Positions 18,011 through 29,354 of a stretch of 64,000 bases of DNA are shown piece after piece. Positions within the stretch are counted from its first letter, which is position 1; the number at the start of each line of letters is the position of its first letter. A model generated the notes under the pieces. The model had not been told where the DNA came from, made no database searches, and worked only from the letters and a program-made list of their open reading frames with translations. The stretch is from Cyanophora paradoxa (lineage: Eukaryota > Glaucocystophyceae > Cyanophorales > Cyanophoraceae), in NCBI GenBank assembly GCA_004431415.1, contig QPMI01000645.1, positions 122,545 through 186,544 of the forward strand. Direction: 5' to 3'. A program made the translations under genes and the position numbers.

Positions 18011-18283
18011 ATGGATAGTAAAACAAAAAAGTTTATTGATGCTGCTATGACAGTCCATGGTAAAGATAAATTCGATTACAGTGAGACACATTACATCAAA
18101 GCTCAAGAGAAAGTATCTGTTAGATGTTTGCAGTGTAACAAAGTGATCCTTACCTATCCCTTTAATCATGTGAAGGGATCAGGGTGTAGGGACTGTAATA
18201 AAAGAAAAAGTCAAGCACATAGGAAAAGGGCTACTTCATCAATCACAGTGGAATATAGGGATGTTTGCATTCGGTTCGATTAG
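18011..18283 (+). CDS. Single zinc-ribbon protein, probable remnant of a Vsr-type endonuclease gene
   Basis: This 90-residue protein contains one unit of the type repeated three times in the nuclease at 3492-4445: FDYSETHY, then C-x2-C (CLQC), and a GSGCRDC ending. It has no nuclease domain. The tail is basic (KRKSQAHRKRA). It could be a truncated homing-type nuclease gene or a small stand-alone DNA-binding protein. TATATATAG lies just upstream of the ATG. Confidence 0.6.
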   Translation: MDSKTKKFIDAAMTVHGKDKFDYSETHYIKAQEKVSVRCLQCNKVILTYPFNHVKGSGCRDCNKRKSQAHRKRATSSITVEYRDVCIRFD

Positions 18284-18312
18284 GTTTAATTAATTTTTCT
18301 AAGGTATTCTTA

Positions 18313-18711
18313 ATGGAGACTAAATACAGAGGCTTTCATGTTATGCTTGATTACAAAGCTAAATCAGCTATTGCAACAGGACATGAGCATGTTAGCTTCC
18401 TAGGTAATTGGATTATGGGAACCCTTGAACAAGCTATATTGAGACAAGGTATTAGGATTGTTCATAAGCATTGTGAGATATTTGATGGCAAACTATCACC
18501 TCCTGGTTTTGCATTGGTTCTGCTATTAGATGAAAGCCATTGTACAGCTCATTGTTATTCCAATGAAGGCATGTTAGCAATTGATATATTCAGTTGTGGT
18601 AAAGAAGCTCAGCATAAAACACAAGCAGTAGCAGATGAGATCGATAAAACAATGAATTTCCTCACATTTGAGAAGACTGAAAGACATAAACATGATAGAT
18701 TTCCGTTTTAA
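18313..18711 (+). CDS. S-adenosylmethionine decarboxylase proenzyme-like protein (SpeD family)
   Basis: This enzyme family makes decarboxylated AdoMet, the aminopropyl donor for spermidine. It self-cleaves to create a pyruvoyl group. The sequence shows the hallmark block LDESHCTAHCYSNEGM followed by AIDIFSCG. The Ser of ESH is the expected cleavage and pyruvoyl site, and His (in TAHC) and Cys (in FSCG) sit where the family has its processing and catalytic residues. The N-terminus GFHVMLDY also fits. The length of 132 residues matches the short prokaryotic-type class. ATG 18313 is preferred over 18265 because it avoids overlap with the preceding gene and starts next to the conserved block. It is the rightmost gene of A and has no counterpart in B. 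Confidence 0.8.
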   Translation: METKYRGFHVMLDYKAKSAIATGHEHVSFLGNWIMGTLEQAILRQGIRIVHKHCEIFDGKLSPPGFALVLLLDESHCTAHCYSNEGMLAIDIFSCGKEAQHKTQAVADEIDKTMNFLTFEKTERHKHDRFPF

Positions 18712-18994
18712 TGGGTTTCTATAATGAGTTTTGAAAGGATTCCTTTGTTTTTCAACAATGGATCTACTGTTAGAATATCGAATACTGTTCGATATCCCCA
18801 AGATAGATCTATCGTTAAAAAAAGATATAGTATATCCTTTTTTCTGTATAGATACAATAGAATCTTACAGTAAAACCACAGGGAGGGGGTCATGGGTAAA
18901 GAGAGAAAATGTGATTTATCAATAAAGTCGATAGATATATATGAGAGGCATAGGTAGGGGGTCATGGTTTTTGATCGAGGGTTGATGAAAAGTG
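18712..18994. other. Non-coding AT-rich tail of element A
   Basis: No credible gene is seen. The stretch contains a twice-repeated AGGGGGTCATGG-type motif (about 18,884-18,897 and 18,955-18,966), several GATCTATCG-like words and T/A runs. It may be the terminal non-coding region of the element. Confidence 0.5.
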
Positions 18995-19046
18995 AGCAAT
19001 TTACGATTCCTATCGGGCATTGGTAAGGAATCGATCGTAAATTGCT
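18995..19046. repeat. Inverted repeat (hairpin) near the right boundary of element A
   Basis: AGCAATTTACGAT at 18,995-19,007 is the reverse complement of 19,034-19,046, and the inner bases TCCT and AGGA extend the pairing around a small bulge. It lies at the change from AT-rich to GC-rich DNA, so it may mark the element's end or a terminator-like structure. Confidence 0.6.
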
Positions 19047-19099
19047 TTGATTATCGATGAGGTCTATTTATGCAATGCGGGGTTTTAACTGTGAGGTTG

Positions 19100-22000
19100 A
19101 CTGCAGACCGACCCCCCCGAATCTTTGAAGTGTTCCAGTTTTCACCGAAATTTAAAACAGGCCAAACAGTTCGAGTCAACGTCCATTTTATGATCTGCAA
19201 TTCGCGTTATTTGCGGACCTTGTCAAGTACAGGCAAAAGGCTTTTCCAGATGCTTCTTTGGGCCTACGACACGAGCTTTCAGCCATGTCCCCATGGAGAG
19301 GGCTTCATGCGAGAGCCGGTCGTAGTCTTCGCCAAATCGCTGAAACAGTCGAATTCAGAGGGTGCGATCTGAGCTCTTGTCATGGCTTTCTCTTGAAGTT
19401 TCCATGCAGGTGATCTGAACGGAACGGACGGCGGGAGCTCTTCTGGAATACAAAGCGATGTGCTCCTGTTCGTGGGAGTCAGTAATCTGCCTCCAGATCT
19501 GCAAGAGAAACTGCGGGGGAAATCTGGCGAAAAAGACTATTTATATGCATATATTCCCATTGCTGACGCGTGTATCAATTCAGCAGTTCGTTCAAACATA
19601 GGTACGCCTATCCTCCCTTGCAATGAACTGTCCCTGCTGACGCGCGTGTCGCTCCTTGAATTTCCCAGAGCCGCTAGTCGACGAGAACTGTGAATGGACC
19701 ATTGTTGATGTCTTTCCCTCGTCGGGCGCGAAACGTCGGGAAGACAGAGCTGTCGACAAGATCCGCGAGCGTCAGCAGAAACTGGAGGCCCGGAAGCGGG
19801 CGGCATGGAAGGCCGAAAAGCAGAGGCGACTGCGGGAGGCGGAGGAGGCGCAGGGGGCCGCCGCGCGGGCCCAGCGCGAGATCGAGAAGCAGACGCTGGC
19901 CAACAAGGTCCGCCCTGAGTTGTAATTCAATTTCCGTTTCGAATTTACCTGAGCTGCCGGCCGGGGGCGCAGGCGGCGGCGGAGCGGCTGGTGCGGCGGT
20001 CGGAGTGGGCGAAGGCGCGGGCACTGCTCGAGGGCGTGCTGGCCCGCGATCCCGACTGCCTCCCCTCCCGCCTCGCCCGCCTCAGCGCGCCCTGCCCGCC
20101 CCGCCCGCCCGCCAGCCCGCCCTCGTGTTTCTGACTCCGAGGGCAGGGTGCCTGGCGGGGCTTGGGCTTTTCGAGGAGGCGCTGCGGGAGGCGGACAGCG
20201 AGCTCGGCCCGCGCCTCGCCGCCCGCCCCGCTGGCCCCGACGCCGCCGCGATGGCCGCCGAGTGCGCCCCGCGGCGCCCCGGCCCGCAGCGCCCGCCGCG
20301 CCCCGCGCCGCGCCCGCGCCCGCGGCTGACTGGCGCAGAGTGGCGCAGCGGCGCGCGCAGGCGGCAGAGGGCATCGCGCGCCGGGCGCGGGAGGCGGCGG
20401 AGGCGGCGGCCCGGAAGGCGGAGGAGGCGGCGGCGCGGGAGGCGGCGCGGGAGGCGCAGGCCGCAGCGGTGGCCGCTCTGGGGGCGAACAAAGCTCCAGA
20501 GCAGGCCTCGGCCGGAGATGACTTGGCCGATCGGGTTGCTGCAGAGCTGAACTGGGCACCGCCACGGGATCCGAAGGCCGAGCCGGCGGCAGAGCCGCTC
20601 GTCTGCTGCGAGGCGGACTGCGGGAAAGCCATCCGCCCCTCAGAAGAGTGCGCGAGCCCGCCCGCCGCTCCTCGCCGCCCCTGCGCTGCTTTCGACACGG
20701 CCGCAGGTTCGTCGAGGTGCTCTGCTCCCGCGACTGCCGCGCCGCCGCGATGCACAAGAGCTGCTGGCCCGCCCCGCCCGCCCCGCCCCCGCCCCGCCGC
20801 CCGCCGAGACCGCGCGCGCAGGAACCGGTTCAAGCGGGACCGGGGCCGGCGGGTGGCCGGCGTGCCGTGCCCCGCCGCCGGCTGCGGGGGCGCCGTCGAA
20901 GACTCGGAGGTCCGCCGGCCCGGCGAGCCCCGCCGCCGCCACCGGCCTCGCCCCGCCGCCCCCCCGCCCCGCGAGCCGGAGCCGGAGCCCGCTGGCGGCG
21001 CGCCGGCACCAGCGCCGCCGCCGCCTCCGCCGCCTGCAGAGCGGCCGGTCCCGCGGGCATTGGCAATGCCGGCCCCTCCCGCGGAGCCCCGCGGAGGGGC
21101 GGCGGCGGCGCGCGTGCCGCAGGTGCAGCCGCTGCAGGGGACGTGCGAGCTCTGCAACAAGCAGTTCAACAGCGCCGCGCAGCTCGCCCAGGTGCGCCGT
21201 CCTCGGCCGCCCCCTTCCCCTCCGGCCTCCGCCATCCGTCACCGCGAGGGGCAGCACGTCGAGAGCGAGGGGCACCGCCGCCGCGCCGCCCAGCGCGCCC
21301 GGTGCGCCCCCGCCCGCCCTGCCTCGCCTCGCTGCATTCGCTGACCGCGGCGCAGCCTGCCGCCAGAGACCGTTCCTGCTTTTCCCACTCTTTTCCCTGC
21401 CGCTTCGGTTGCACGGAGTCCGGTCGACGCTCCTCCCGACCCCGCCCCCGCCTCCGCGCCTCCCGCCGCGGCCCGCCCCGCGCTGTGGCCCGTCGCGCCC
21501 GGCCCTGCGATGGTTCTACCCTCTACCCTTTGGCTCTACCCTCTCGCCCGGCCATGGCCCTTTGGCTCTGCCCTCCGGCCCGACGCGCTGGCCTTCCAAT
21601 CCCCATTCTATCGTTTCTATCGGGCACGTCTCGGATTGGAAGGCTACGCGCCCGCGGGGGGGGGGCACGTTTCTATCGTACCCCATTGCCTCGTATCCTC
21701 CCCGCTCCGCCCTCCGTCCTGACGCTCCAGTTTTCGTCCCCGCTCCGAGACCGCCGGCCCCGTCGCCGCAGCCCCCCGAGGCCGCCGCGTCCCCTGCTGC
21801 GGGCCCCTCCCATAGCTCACCAGTGCCTCTTCCAATCTGCTCCGATCCGCTTCCCCCTTTCACCGAGTCTGTACCTTCGGCCTTCGGCCTTCGGGCTTCG
21901 AATCCTGCCTTGGGGCCACCCCCCGGCTACGAGACGAGGGCCCCGCCCCTTCCGGCCCCTCTGCCCGCCGCCGAACCCCAGCTGCAGCCGCCCGTCTTCA

Positions 22001-23205
22001 CCGAGCCCGCGCCCGCTGCCACGCGCCCCACGCGTCCCCACCTGCAGCCCGGCGGCCCCACGCGCCCGTACCTGCCGCCGGGCGGCCCGCGCCCGCCCTC
22101 GCCCGTACCGCCCGCCCGGAGGCCCGACATTTGCCCCACGGCAAGCCCCAATTCCAGCAGCGCCGCCGGTGCCGCCGTCGCTTCCTCCGGCGCCCCTCGC
22201 CCCACCGGCCTCCTCGTCAGCTCAGCCGGTCCCACCCTCCCTTCGCCTGCTCCATTTCCCCCTCCACCAGCCCCAGCGCCGCGCCCGGCGGACCCAGCAC
22301 CCGCCGCCCCGCCGCTCGCCACGCAGCCCGCCCCGCCCGCGGCTCCGCCGCCGGTCCCGCCGCCGGCCTCGCCCTCCGCCCCGCCGGCCCCGCCGCTGGC
22401 CCCGGAGGAGGAGGAGGAGGAGGGGGAGGAAGGGTACGACTCATCGGACGAGCCGGAGGGGTACGACGTGCGGGAGTGCTCCGTCTGCCTCAGCAAGGTC
22501 GCCACCGTCCGCTTCGAGCCCTGCGGTCCGCCCCGCCCCGCCCGGCCCACGCCTGCGGCCCCGGCCCGGGTCGTGACGGGGCGGGCAGGGCACCAGCGGG
22601 CGTGCCTGGGGTGCGTGCGGACGATGCGGGGCACGTACTTCAAGGACTTCGGCGCCCACTGCCCCTGGTGCCGCGCCCCCGTCCACTCCTGGCAGCAGGC
22701 CCGCCCCCACCCCCGCTCCCGGCCCCCGCCCCCGCGCCCCAGCGCCGACGGGGCGGCAGGTGGCGGGGGAGGAGGAGTACCACGCGCCGGAGCGGTGCGT
22801 GCGCTGCCGCGCCCTGCGGCGGCCCGCGCCCCGCGACGCGCAGGTCCTCTTCCTCCCCTGCGGTGCCCCGCCCGGCCTCGGGGGCGCCGGGGGGCGGGGC
22901 TCACGGGGGCGGGGGCAGGGCACTGGGACCACTGCCTGCGCTGCGTGTGCGAGCTCGCGCGGGCCGCCGCCGCCGCCCAGCCGCACTGCCCCGCCGCCGG
23001 CTGCGGCGCCCCCGCCCGCTGGCACGGGCCCCGCCACGGGCCCGAGGCCGCCTCCCAGCGCCGCGCCCTCGCCGCCGCCGCCGCCGGGGGCGGGGCGCCG
23101 GAGGCGGGCGGGCTTGAGCGCCGGTCCTGCTGCACTGCGGCGCTGCTGTACATGTTCGACTTCAGGACTCTCTTTTTCCAGTGCGGGTCATGCCAGAGAT
23201 AGATA
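19100..23205 (+). CDS. Host zinc-finger/RING protein gene, copy 1 (multi-exon, 5' truncated)
   Basis: Exons visible by reading frame and splice sites: about 19,145-19,358 (has MLLWAYDTSF, donor GTGCGA); from 19,409 (FVGVSNLPP); about 19,670-19,907 (coiled coil, EEAQGAAARAQREIEKQ); from 19,973 (TPR-like ERLVRRSEWAKARALLEGVL); then Ala-rich helices, a Cys-rich finger (CCEADCG, CSRDCRAAAMHKSCW), a C2H2 finger split by an intron (CELCNKQF then HVESEGH), a Pro-rich stretch, and a RING finger with all ligands (CSVC, PCG|H, C-x2-C, CPWC). A second RING-like domain follows (CVRCRAL, PCG|H, CLRC). A ubiquitin-ligase role is likely. The 5' exons found in copy 2 are missing; element A occupies that place. 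From 19,973 on it is nearly identical to copy 2. Exon ends are approximate. Confidence 0.65.
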
Positions 23206-23394
23206 TTGAAACGAGTTTCTGTAACCCTGTACCCTTCGCTTTGTATACGTGCTTCTGTACCCCTCCTTTATTTTTGGGCTCTGTACCCTTTCATCCTTTC
23301 TCTTTCCTTCGAGATTGAAGCGTAAGTATTGCAGCTACGTATGTATGCTATGTATATTATACGTAGACCTTTGAATACGCCCTCTAGCTCGGCG

Positions 23395-23664
23395 TAGGGG
23401 CCGCCCCCGCCGGGGTTCCCCTCGGCCGCGGCGAAGGGGCCGTCCCCGGGGGCGCCCTCGAGCTCGGCGGTGGCCAAGGGCCCGCCCCCCGGCGCGCCGC
23501 CCTCGAAGCCGGCGGCGGCAGCTGCGGTGCCTCCGCCCGCTAAGGCGGCTGCGAAGAAGGAGGAGGAGCGGGAGACGCTCTCGTTCCTGGACACGAGCGA
23601 CTTCGAGGAGGAGGACACGGACTTCGACATCACCCACGACCACCTCGCCGGCGCCGGCCTCTAG
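23395..23664 (+). CDS. Possible Pro/Ala-rich exon with acidic C-terminus
   Basis: An open frame reads a Gly/Pro/Ala/Ser-rich stretch, then KEEERETLSFLDTSDF, an acidic EEEDTDFD segment and a stop. The acidic end has good coding character, unlike the other frames. It could be an alternative 3' exon of the upstream zinc-finger gene or a fragment of a separate gene. No family is recognised. Confidence 0.35.
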
Positions 23665-25280
23665 AACCAGCCCCGGCCGCCGCCAGCCCCGCCGTAGCTA
23701 GGCCCGCACCGGCGGAAAGGCCGAGATCTAGAAATCTGCGTCTAAATGAAGCGCTCATGCACGTGCACAGCTTCGCCAAATTTGCGAAGCTGGGTGGGGT
23801 ATCGAGAGCGATCCGACCCCGTTGCATTCTGGCCCCGCTCAAACCACCGGAGCTCGAACAGCCTCGAAGCCGCCGCGCCCCGGAGCACAAGCGACGCGCG
23901 GATCGTGATCCTGAGGTCGATCTCAAGCCTTCGAGCGGTAGTCCGCCGATCGTGCGCGTCTCCGGCGCCCGCGCTGCGCACAGGCGCCGAACGGCGCGGA
24001 TCGGGCGCCCGCAGCAGGACGAAGCGGCCCACGCAAGCCTGTGCCTCCTATGAGCGCTTGAGAAGCAGCTCGGCTCTCTCCCTGCACCGCAGCTGCAGCC
24101 CGGATCATCATTCGCAACGTTCGCATGCATATGCGCATGCGGGGCCGGCGCGTCTCTCGGCTTGTTCCGGAGCTTCCAGCGTAGCGCAACCTCTAGCTAG
24201 TAGCCTTTAGCTATAGTGTGCAAGTGTACCAGCGCTAGCATCGACTGGGATGCACACCCCGCAGCCCGGCGCGCACGCGTATACGTACGGCCGCGGCCCG
24301 CATGCGCAGCCGGTCGACGTCGACGTCGCGGCCATGTGCACGCGCGGCCGCGGGCTTTGATCGGCTGCAGCTGCAGCAGATACAGGGCCGGGGATATCGA
24401 TGATCAGCTGCATGCGCATGCGCAGCAGCAGCCACGGCCCCCGCTTTTGCAACCGTAGCTTGATGTATACATGTGTACATGTCGGTGTAGATGCGTGCGA
24501 CAGCCATAGATCGAGATGACCATGAACAGTGTGTTCCTTCAAGCTTGAGGTCGAGCTCGGAGCCGATCGCGAGGGCCGGCGCCGCGGACACAGCCGCCGC
24601 GTATTCGAATTCACGCGCCTCGAGCTCGAGCTCGTGCGAGCTCAACCTCGCGATGTCGATCGCTGGAGATGTGGAGCTATCGGCAGCATCGACAAACGAG
24701 CTGGGCGATCGGCAGCTGCAGGGTCCACCGACGACGACGTCGACAGGTACTCTTTTCCGCTGCTTAGCGCTCTAGATCTGCGAATTCGAAAGTTTATACG
24801 CATGTGCATTTCGGGCTGACTCTATTCCGTCCCAGATGGCTCACCTGGTGTCGATTTTTGCATCGATGTTGTCAGTCTCGACACCATGCACGGCTTCTGC
24901 ATTTCTTGGAAGCACACCGGTACCGATCCGAGCTCGGGATCAGCGCCCGGCTCGGCCCCCCAAACCCCTTGCAAGGCACGGCGGAAGCTTCGCCGACAGC
25001 AAGCCCGCGGTCTGCGGCTGCCTTCTCCTGAAACCTATAGCTAGGTCTGCTAAACCTCACTGATCATGACTTCCAGCCAGGAGAGCCGGATCTGGATCTG
25101 GAAGGTGCGTCCGTGGCACCCGTAAGCACACAATCGCGAGCACAGCCGGCGCCAGCGCCGGCCTCGGCAGCGTCGGGATCCGCATCGATACCGGGTGCGC
25201 ATAATGTTAATTATAAGCTGCAGCTGGCTGCGCAGCCTCTGTCCATGTCGAGCCGGGCTGCCTGTCGCTCACAAGTTCCG
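23665..25280. other. GC-rich non-coding host DNA, extremely dense in short palindromes
   Basis: No convincing exon chain is visible. The stretch around 24,210-24,480 is filled with six-base perfect palindromes such as GCTAGC, ACGCGT, GTATAC, CGTACG, CCGCGG, GCATGC, GTCGAC, GACGTC, GTGCAC, CTGCAG, GATATC and TGATCA. By eye there are about 25 in 220 bases, against roughly one per 64 expected at random. The same habit appears, less strongly, in the introns of the next gene. Confidence 0.6.
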
Positions 25281-28200
25281 TGGGTCGCGCTCGGGTGGGG
25301 TGGTCGCATGCGCAGATGCGTTCACGGCGCTGAGGGAGCGGTACGAGGATCTGACCTCCTCCTTCCAGATCCTGCGCGCTGCCTTCGACCGCACGTTCCC
25401 GGAGAAGAAGCACCGCCCTCTGGCAGTGTTCACATTCGCGTGCAACAATCCGGGTGCGTCGGGAAAGTCTCGCTGACGCTGTTCTCGTGGGCCGGGGCTC
25501 ACGATCAGACCATCACGCGTGCCCAGGCCCCAGACTTAAGGGCGACATCCACGTCATGGAGGTGCTCAGCATCGAAGTGCCGGGAGCGGCTGGGCCTTTC
25601 GATCTGGAGAGGGACGGCCTGGCAGCGCTGAAGGCTGCGAACGAACTGTTTGACCAAATCTGTGCGCACGGGACGCGAGCCGACGATGTCAATCACAACA
25701 TAACGCGTTTCACAATCACTTATTCATCTCGCGCTCGCGCAGGCCTGAGCTGCAGTTCCATCTCCGACAAGGGCCGTCTCTTCCTACTACCCCCGATCTG
25801 GATCCTGGATCTGGTCGGGAAATGCGGTCTAGTCTCATCCCCAGAATCATGTAGGCCATTATCGTTACCTGCAAACGATTTGTGTTTCGAGAGGCAGCCT
25901 CCTGAGAACCGGGATCCCGGACCGCCCGCCAGGTTCTGCTGGCCCTCTTTCGTACCTGCTTCGTGGTCAATCGCCCCCGAAGTCGCCCCTCCTAGCCCTT
26001 CGAGAATACCTTCAACAATTCCCCGAGGACTTGGGATCTGGTTCTTCGACGCACCGCGAAGATCTCGTGTCTGCGCACCTGCTGGACTCAGGTGCGCCCG
26101 TACATGTTCTCCCAATGATCATGACCCTCGAAATTCGACGTCGAATCATCACGGCTTATATATGTTGGCCAGGCATGTACTCGGCCGCTGTCGTAATGCA
26201 CATCAGGAAGCCCGACCCGGAGGGGCCTTTCGAGATCAACCGGGACGGGCCCGCGATGGTGAGTGCGGCTCTGGCCCTCGCGCAAGAAGCGCTGCCTGGC
26301 GCCGGTGCGCACGTCTGTTGCAATTGTCGCGGTCGCGCGCATTGCGATTGCAATTGGTGCCTGCTCGATCATGAATAGCTGACGGCCTCGTGCGCGCCGC
26401 GGATCTCGTGCAGGCGTTGTCTCCGAGGTCATGATCACGGGCTGCCAGCTCTTCGTCAACTACGACAGGCGCGCGTCGGGTGGCTCCGGAGCCAGTGGCA
26501 CGCGCTGCAGCGAGCATGACCTCGCGCCACCGGGGGGGGCGGCACCGTCGTCCAGGCAGGAGCTACTAGCAGGTGCGCCTCATTTCACAGTCTGGACCTG
26601 CTCGAAACGAAAGCGTTCGGGTTTTGCATTGCACAGATTTCGTGAAATCGTACCACGCAAGTACCTCGGCAGCCGCCGATGGAGATCTGGATCCGGAGGC
26701 GAAGCAGGATGCGAAGCAGGGTGAGCCCCCGCTGCCCCGGCCGAGACCTCTAGATCTAAATTTGCGCACATGCATGGCTAGTGGGATTCTTACAGTTTGC
26801 CCTTCTATCAATTTGCAATGACAAGGAGGCCTGCGCGCAGACGGTCGCGAGTTATTGGGGCAAGTGCAAGATTCGACCAAGCTTAAGAAGAGCACTCGCG
26901 ATCGAAAGAAAGGTTCGGTTATATTATCCTCGCCCTATCAATATCGCCGCATGCACACCCCTCCGATATCGATCCTGATATCTTCCGAACTCGTGAGCTC
27001 ATCTTATCATGAGTCATGATCAAGGGCTTCGCCGTGCAGATACGCAGCTGCAGACAGCCCTGCAGCCCTGTTCGACATTGGTACCAACAGCGGCCCTCGA
27101 GAATTCGAAGAATTCTGTTCAAGCGCCTACACCTCTCGATTCCCGGCCGCGGAGCTCTAGATCTAGAGCTACGGATGGTACCATCGTCGCACAATTTCCC
27201 GTCTGCTCCGACCTCTCCGCGCCTGCTGCAAGGCTACCGGGTGCGATATCAGAAGTCCGCCTTCGTCTCCGCCCTCGAATTCCGCCCTAACCTTTAAATT
27301 TGGGGCGTATCGGCCAGCCATCTTCGAACCCGACCGCGAGCTGAGGCCCAGGGCAAGCTCGCGTAAGCCCTCCAGATCTGCGATGCCGACCCGGACCGAG
27401 TTGGATCGGGAGTTCCCCGAGAAGCGGGGCTGGCCTTGGGTGCTCGTCCTCAAGTACAATCCCGGTGCGCCTGCGCAGCGCCGAAAATATTAATCGAATG
27501 GCGGTTGCGCTTGAAATTGATGCAAGCTTCCTTTAATTTGAATCCGATGCACCGGCAGATCCGCGCGCGATGCAGATGGGAACAATCATGCGCGGCGGCT
27601 CCGACGAGGTTCTGGACATGTTCGCCGTCGAGCCGCCTGTGCCTGGACGCCCGTTCGAGCCCGCCAGGGACGTCCCCGTCGTGATGGAGGGGGCGAAGGC
27701 GCTCATCGATGCGGGTGCGGGGCAGAGCGACTCGCGCCTGATCCTGGGCGCGCCTCACGGACTTGGCCGTCGAACAGGGCTCAGGCCCAAGTGCAGGCGG
27801 GAGGAGGGCGGGCTCCTCGTGCTCCCTCCGGAAGCAATCGCGGCCAGCTGCAGCGGGACACCAGCTGCGGCGCTAGGGCCGAGCGAGACGACGACGACGA
27901 CGCGTCCAGCGCCCGCTCCGTCCGGGATGCCAGGCCTTCGACGAGGTGAGATGCCTGAAAACGGTCCACGTTGTCATAAGCCGGCCGGCAAGACGTCGCG
28001 CAGGGTTTTTCAACGCGAGCTCGAAGCCTAGGTCCCCTGCGCCAAGCAAGAGCGACCGCTGGCCATCGATCTGCCCTCCGACCGAGTCTGCCGCCAACGT
28101 TGCCGTCGACCCTGCGCCCACGCGCACGGCTCCGCAGCCGGCCACGGCTCGGCCGCGGGCAGCGCTCCCGGACGACGTCGTCGAGCTCGAGGAGCCTGAA

Positions 28201-29265
28201 GGCCTAGGCGCGCCGGCGCCCTTTCCGCCAACATCGGACCTCGTCTCGCTGCGCGTGGCGTACGAGCGGAATCACCCGTCGCTGCGCGGGCGCCTCCTCG
28301 CCCTCTGCGATCGCGACAGGCCTAGGGGAGGTGATAGCACAACACGCGCGCGCGGCCTTCTAGGTCTCATTCACTGACTCCCGACTTCTGCCGACAGATC
28401 CAGACAATCCGAGGCGGCTCGTCGTGCCTGTGGACGTACTGGGACCCGGCGAGGGAGGGCGGCCCGCCGGCGCGCTGGTGGAGTACGAGGAGGCGGTGGT
28501 CGCCGCGAAGGCGAAGCTGGGTGCCTAGGCGCCGCCGCCGCCGCGCACGCCTTCTGTGAGCTGACCGCTGGATCGCAGGCCTGGGCCTAGCTATAGATTC
28601 GGGGCCACCCGAGTTCGAAAACGCGCGCTGGACAGTCATCCCTCCGATGTTCGTGGGTGCGATTCCGCTCTTGTATCGCTCTGCAAAGGTCTCGCCGCCT
28701 CTGAAGTTGCAGTGCAGGGGCCTCGGAAGACGTGCTGTTTGTGCGTGCTGTGCACGAGGTGGCGCCGGTGTTCGATGTCGACGCTGTCTGCGGTGTTGGA
28801 GGCGCGGAGCTGCCGGTGGTCCGGTTGTTCCTCCTGATGTACTTGGAATCGTTTCCGGGGTTCGCGGAACACCCCATCGTCGTCTGCGGCAGAAGACTCG
28901 ATCCGTCCGATTGCGGTCAGTTGTACATTGCAATATTGTCTAGATCTGAGCTTGCGCTTTGGATCGCTCGTTGCTCTGGGTTTCTCATGCGCGTGCATTT
29001 ACACCAGCAGAGGCGCTCGAGGCGCCGTCGAGTGCGTTCAACGTTGACGCGATCGTAGCCGTTGAGGCGCCGCGCCCGCACGCGCCCTCCGCGGCCGTGC
29101 ACCACGGCAACTCCGTGACCGGCGCGATCTTCGGCGCCCTGGCCAAGCTTGGGAGCGAGCTGCCGGTCGACAGCTTCGTGGTTCTAAACATGAAGCGCGA
29201 CACGATCGACGTCAAATCCGGGTGCGGATACATGCATCACAGCAAGCTGCACTTTGACAGAAGCG
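25280..29265 (+). CDS. 5' part of host zinc-finger gene copy 2: repeated exon modules
   Basis: Short exons separated by GTGCG introns encode variants of a module of about 40 residues with the pattern V-x-E-x-x-G-PF-x-x-x-RD-x-x-A-x-x-x-A-x-x-L. Seen at about 25,556-25,670 (GPFDLERDGLAALKAANELF), 26,175-26,300 (GPFEINRDGPAMVSAALAL), 27,600-27,712 (GRPFEPARDVPVVMEGAKAL) and weakly 28,396-28,527. Each is preceded by an exon such as FPEKKHRPLAVFTFACNNPG (ending near 25,451) or FPEKRGWPWVLVLKYNPG (27,399-27,466). Further exons lie at about 28,730-28,885 and 29,010-29,264. The two-exon unit has evidently been duplicated several times. Function unknown; continuity with the next feature is inferred from strand, spacing and the same module at 29,755-29,877. 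Confidence 0.5.
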
Positions 29266-29354
29266 GTGCGTGGATTTCAAGCGATATCCCTGGGTAAACT
29301 TTCCGCGCTGAAAAGATTTCAGGCTATCTTCCGCCCGTTGTCGAGAATCCTGAA

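Larger units (their letters stand above)
1..19050. mobile_element. Element A: Polinton-like virus / Maverick-type element, partial (left end outside window)
   Basis: This AT-rich block is packed with intron-free genes and changes abruptly to GC-rich, intron-rich host DNA near 19.05 kb. It carries a packaging ATPase, a probable double jelly-roll capsid gene, two probable minor capsid genes, a patatin lipase and a giant fibre gene. That combination fits PLVs and Mavericks. The same genes recur in the same order and orientation in element B at 44.6-57.3 kb, which has terminal inverted repeats, polymerase and integrase. No polymerase or integrase is visible here, so the left part probably lies outside the window. 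The right boundary is inferred from composition and from a hairpin at 18,995-19,046. No terminal repeat could be matched because the other end is missing. Confidence 0.85.

Noticed and set aside
19772-21235. Large - strand open frame (487 residues)
   Set aside because: Antisense to clear + strand exons, Ala/Arg/Gly-rich without domains.
20648-22576. A 642-residue open frame across the RING gene copy 1
   Set aside because: Long Arg/Pro/Ala-rich frames arise by chance in very GC-rich DNA. True exons are in shifting frames with splice sites, and the zinc-finger motifs follow those frames.
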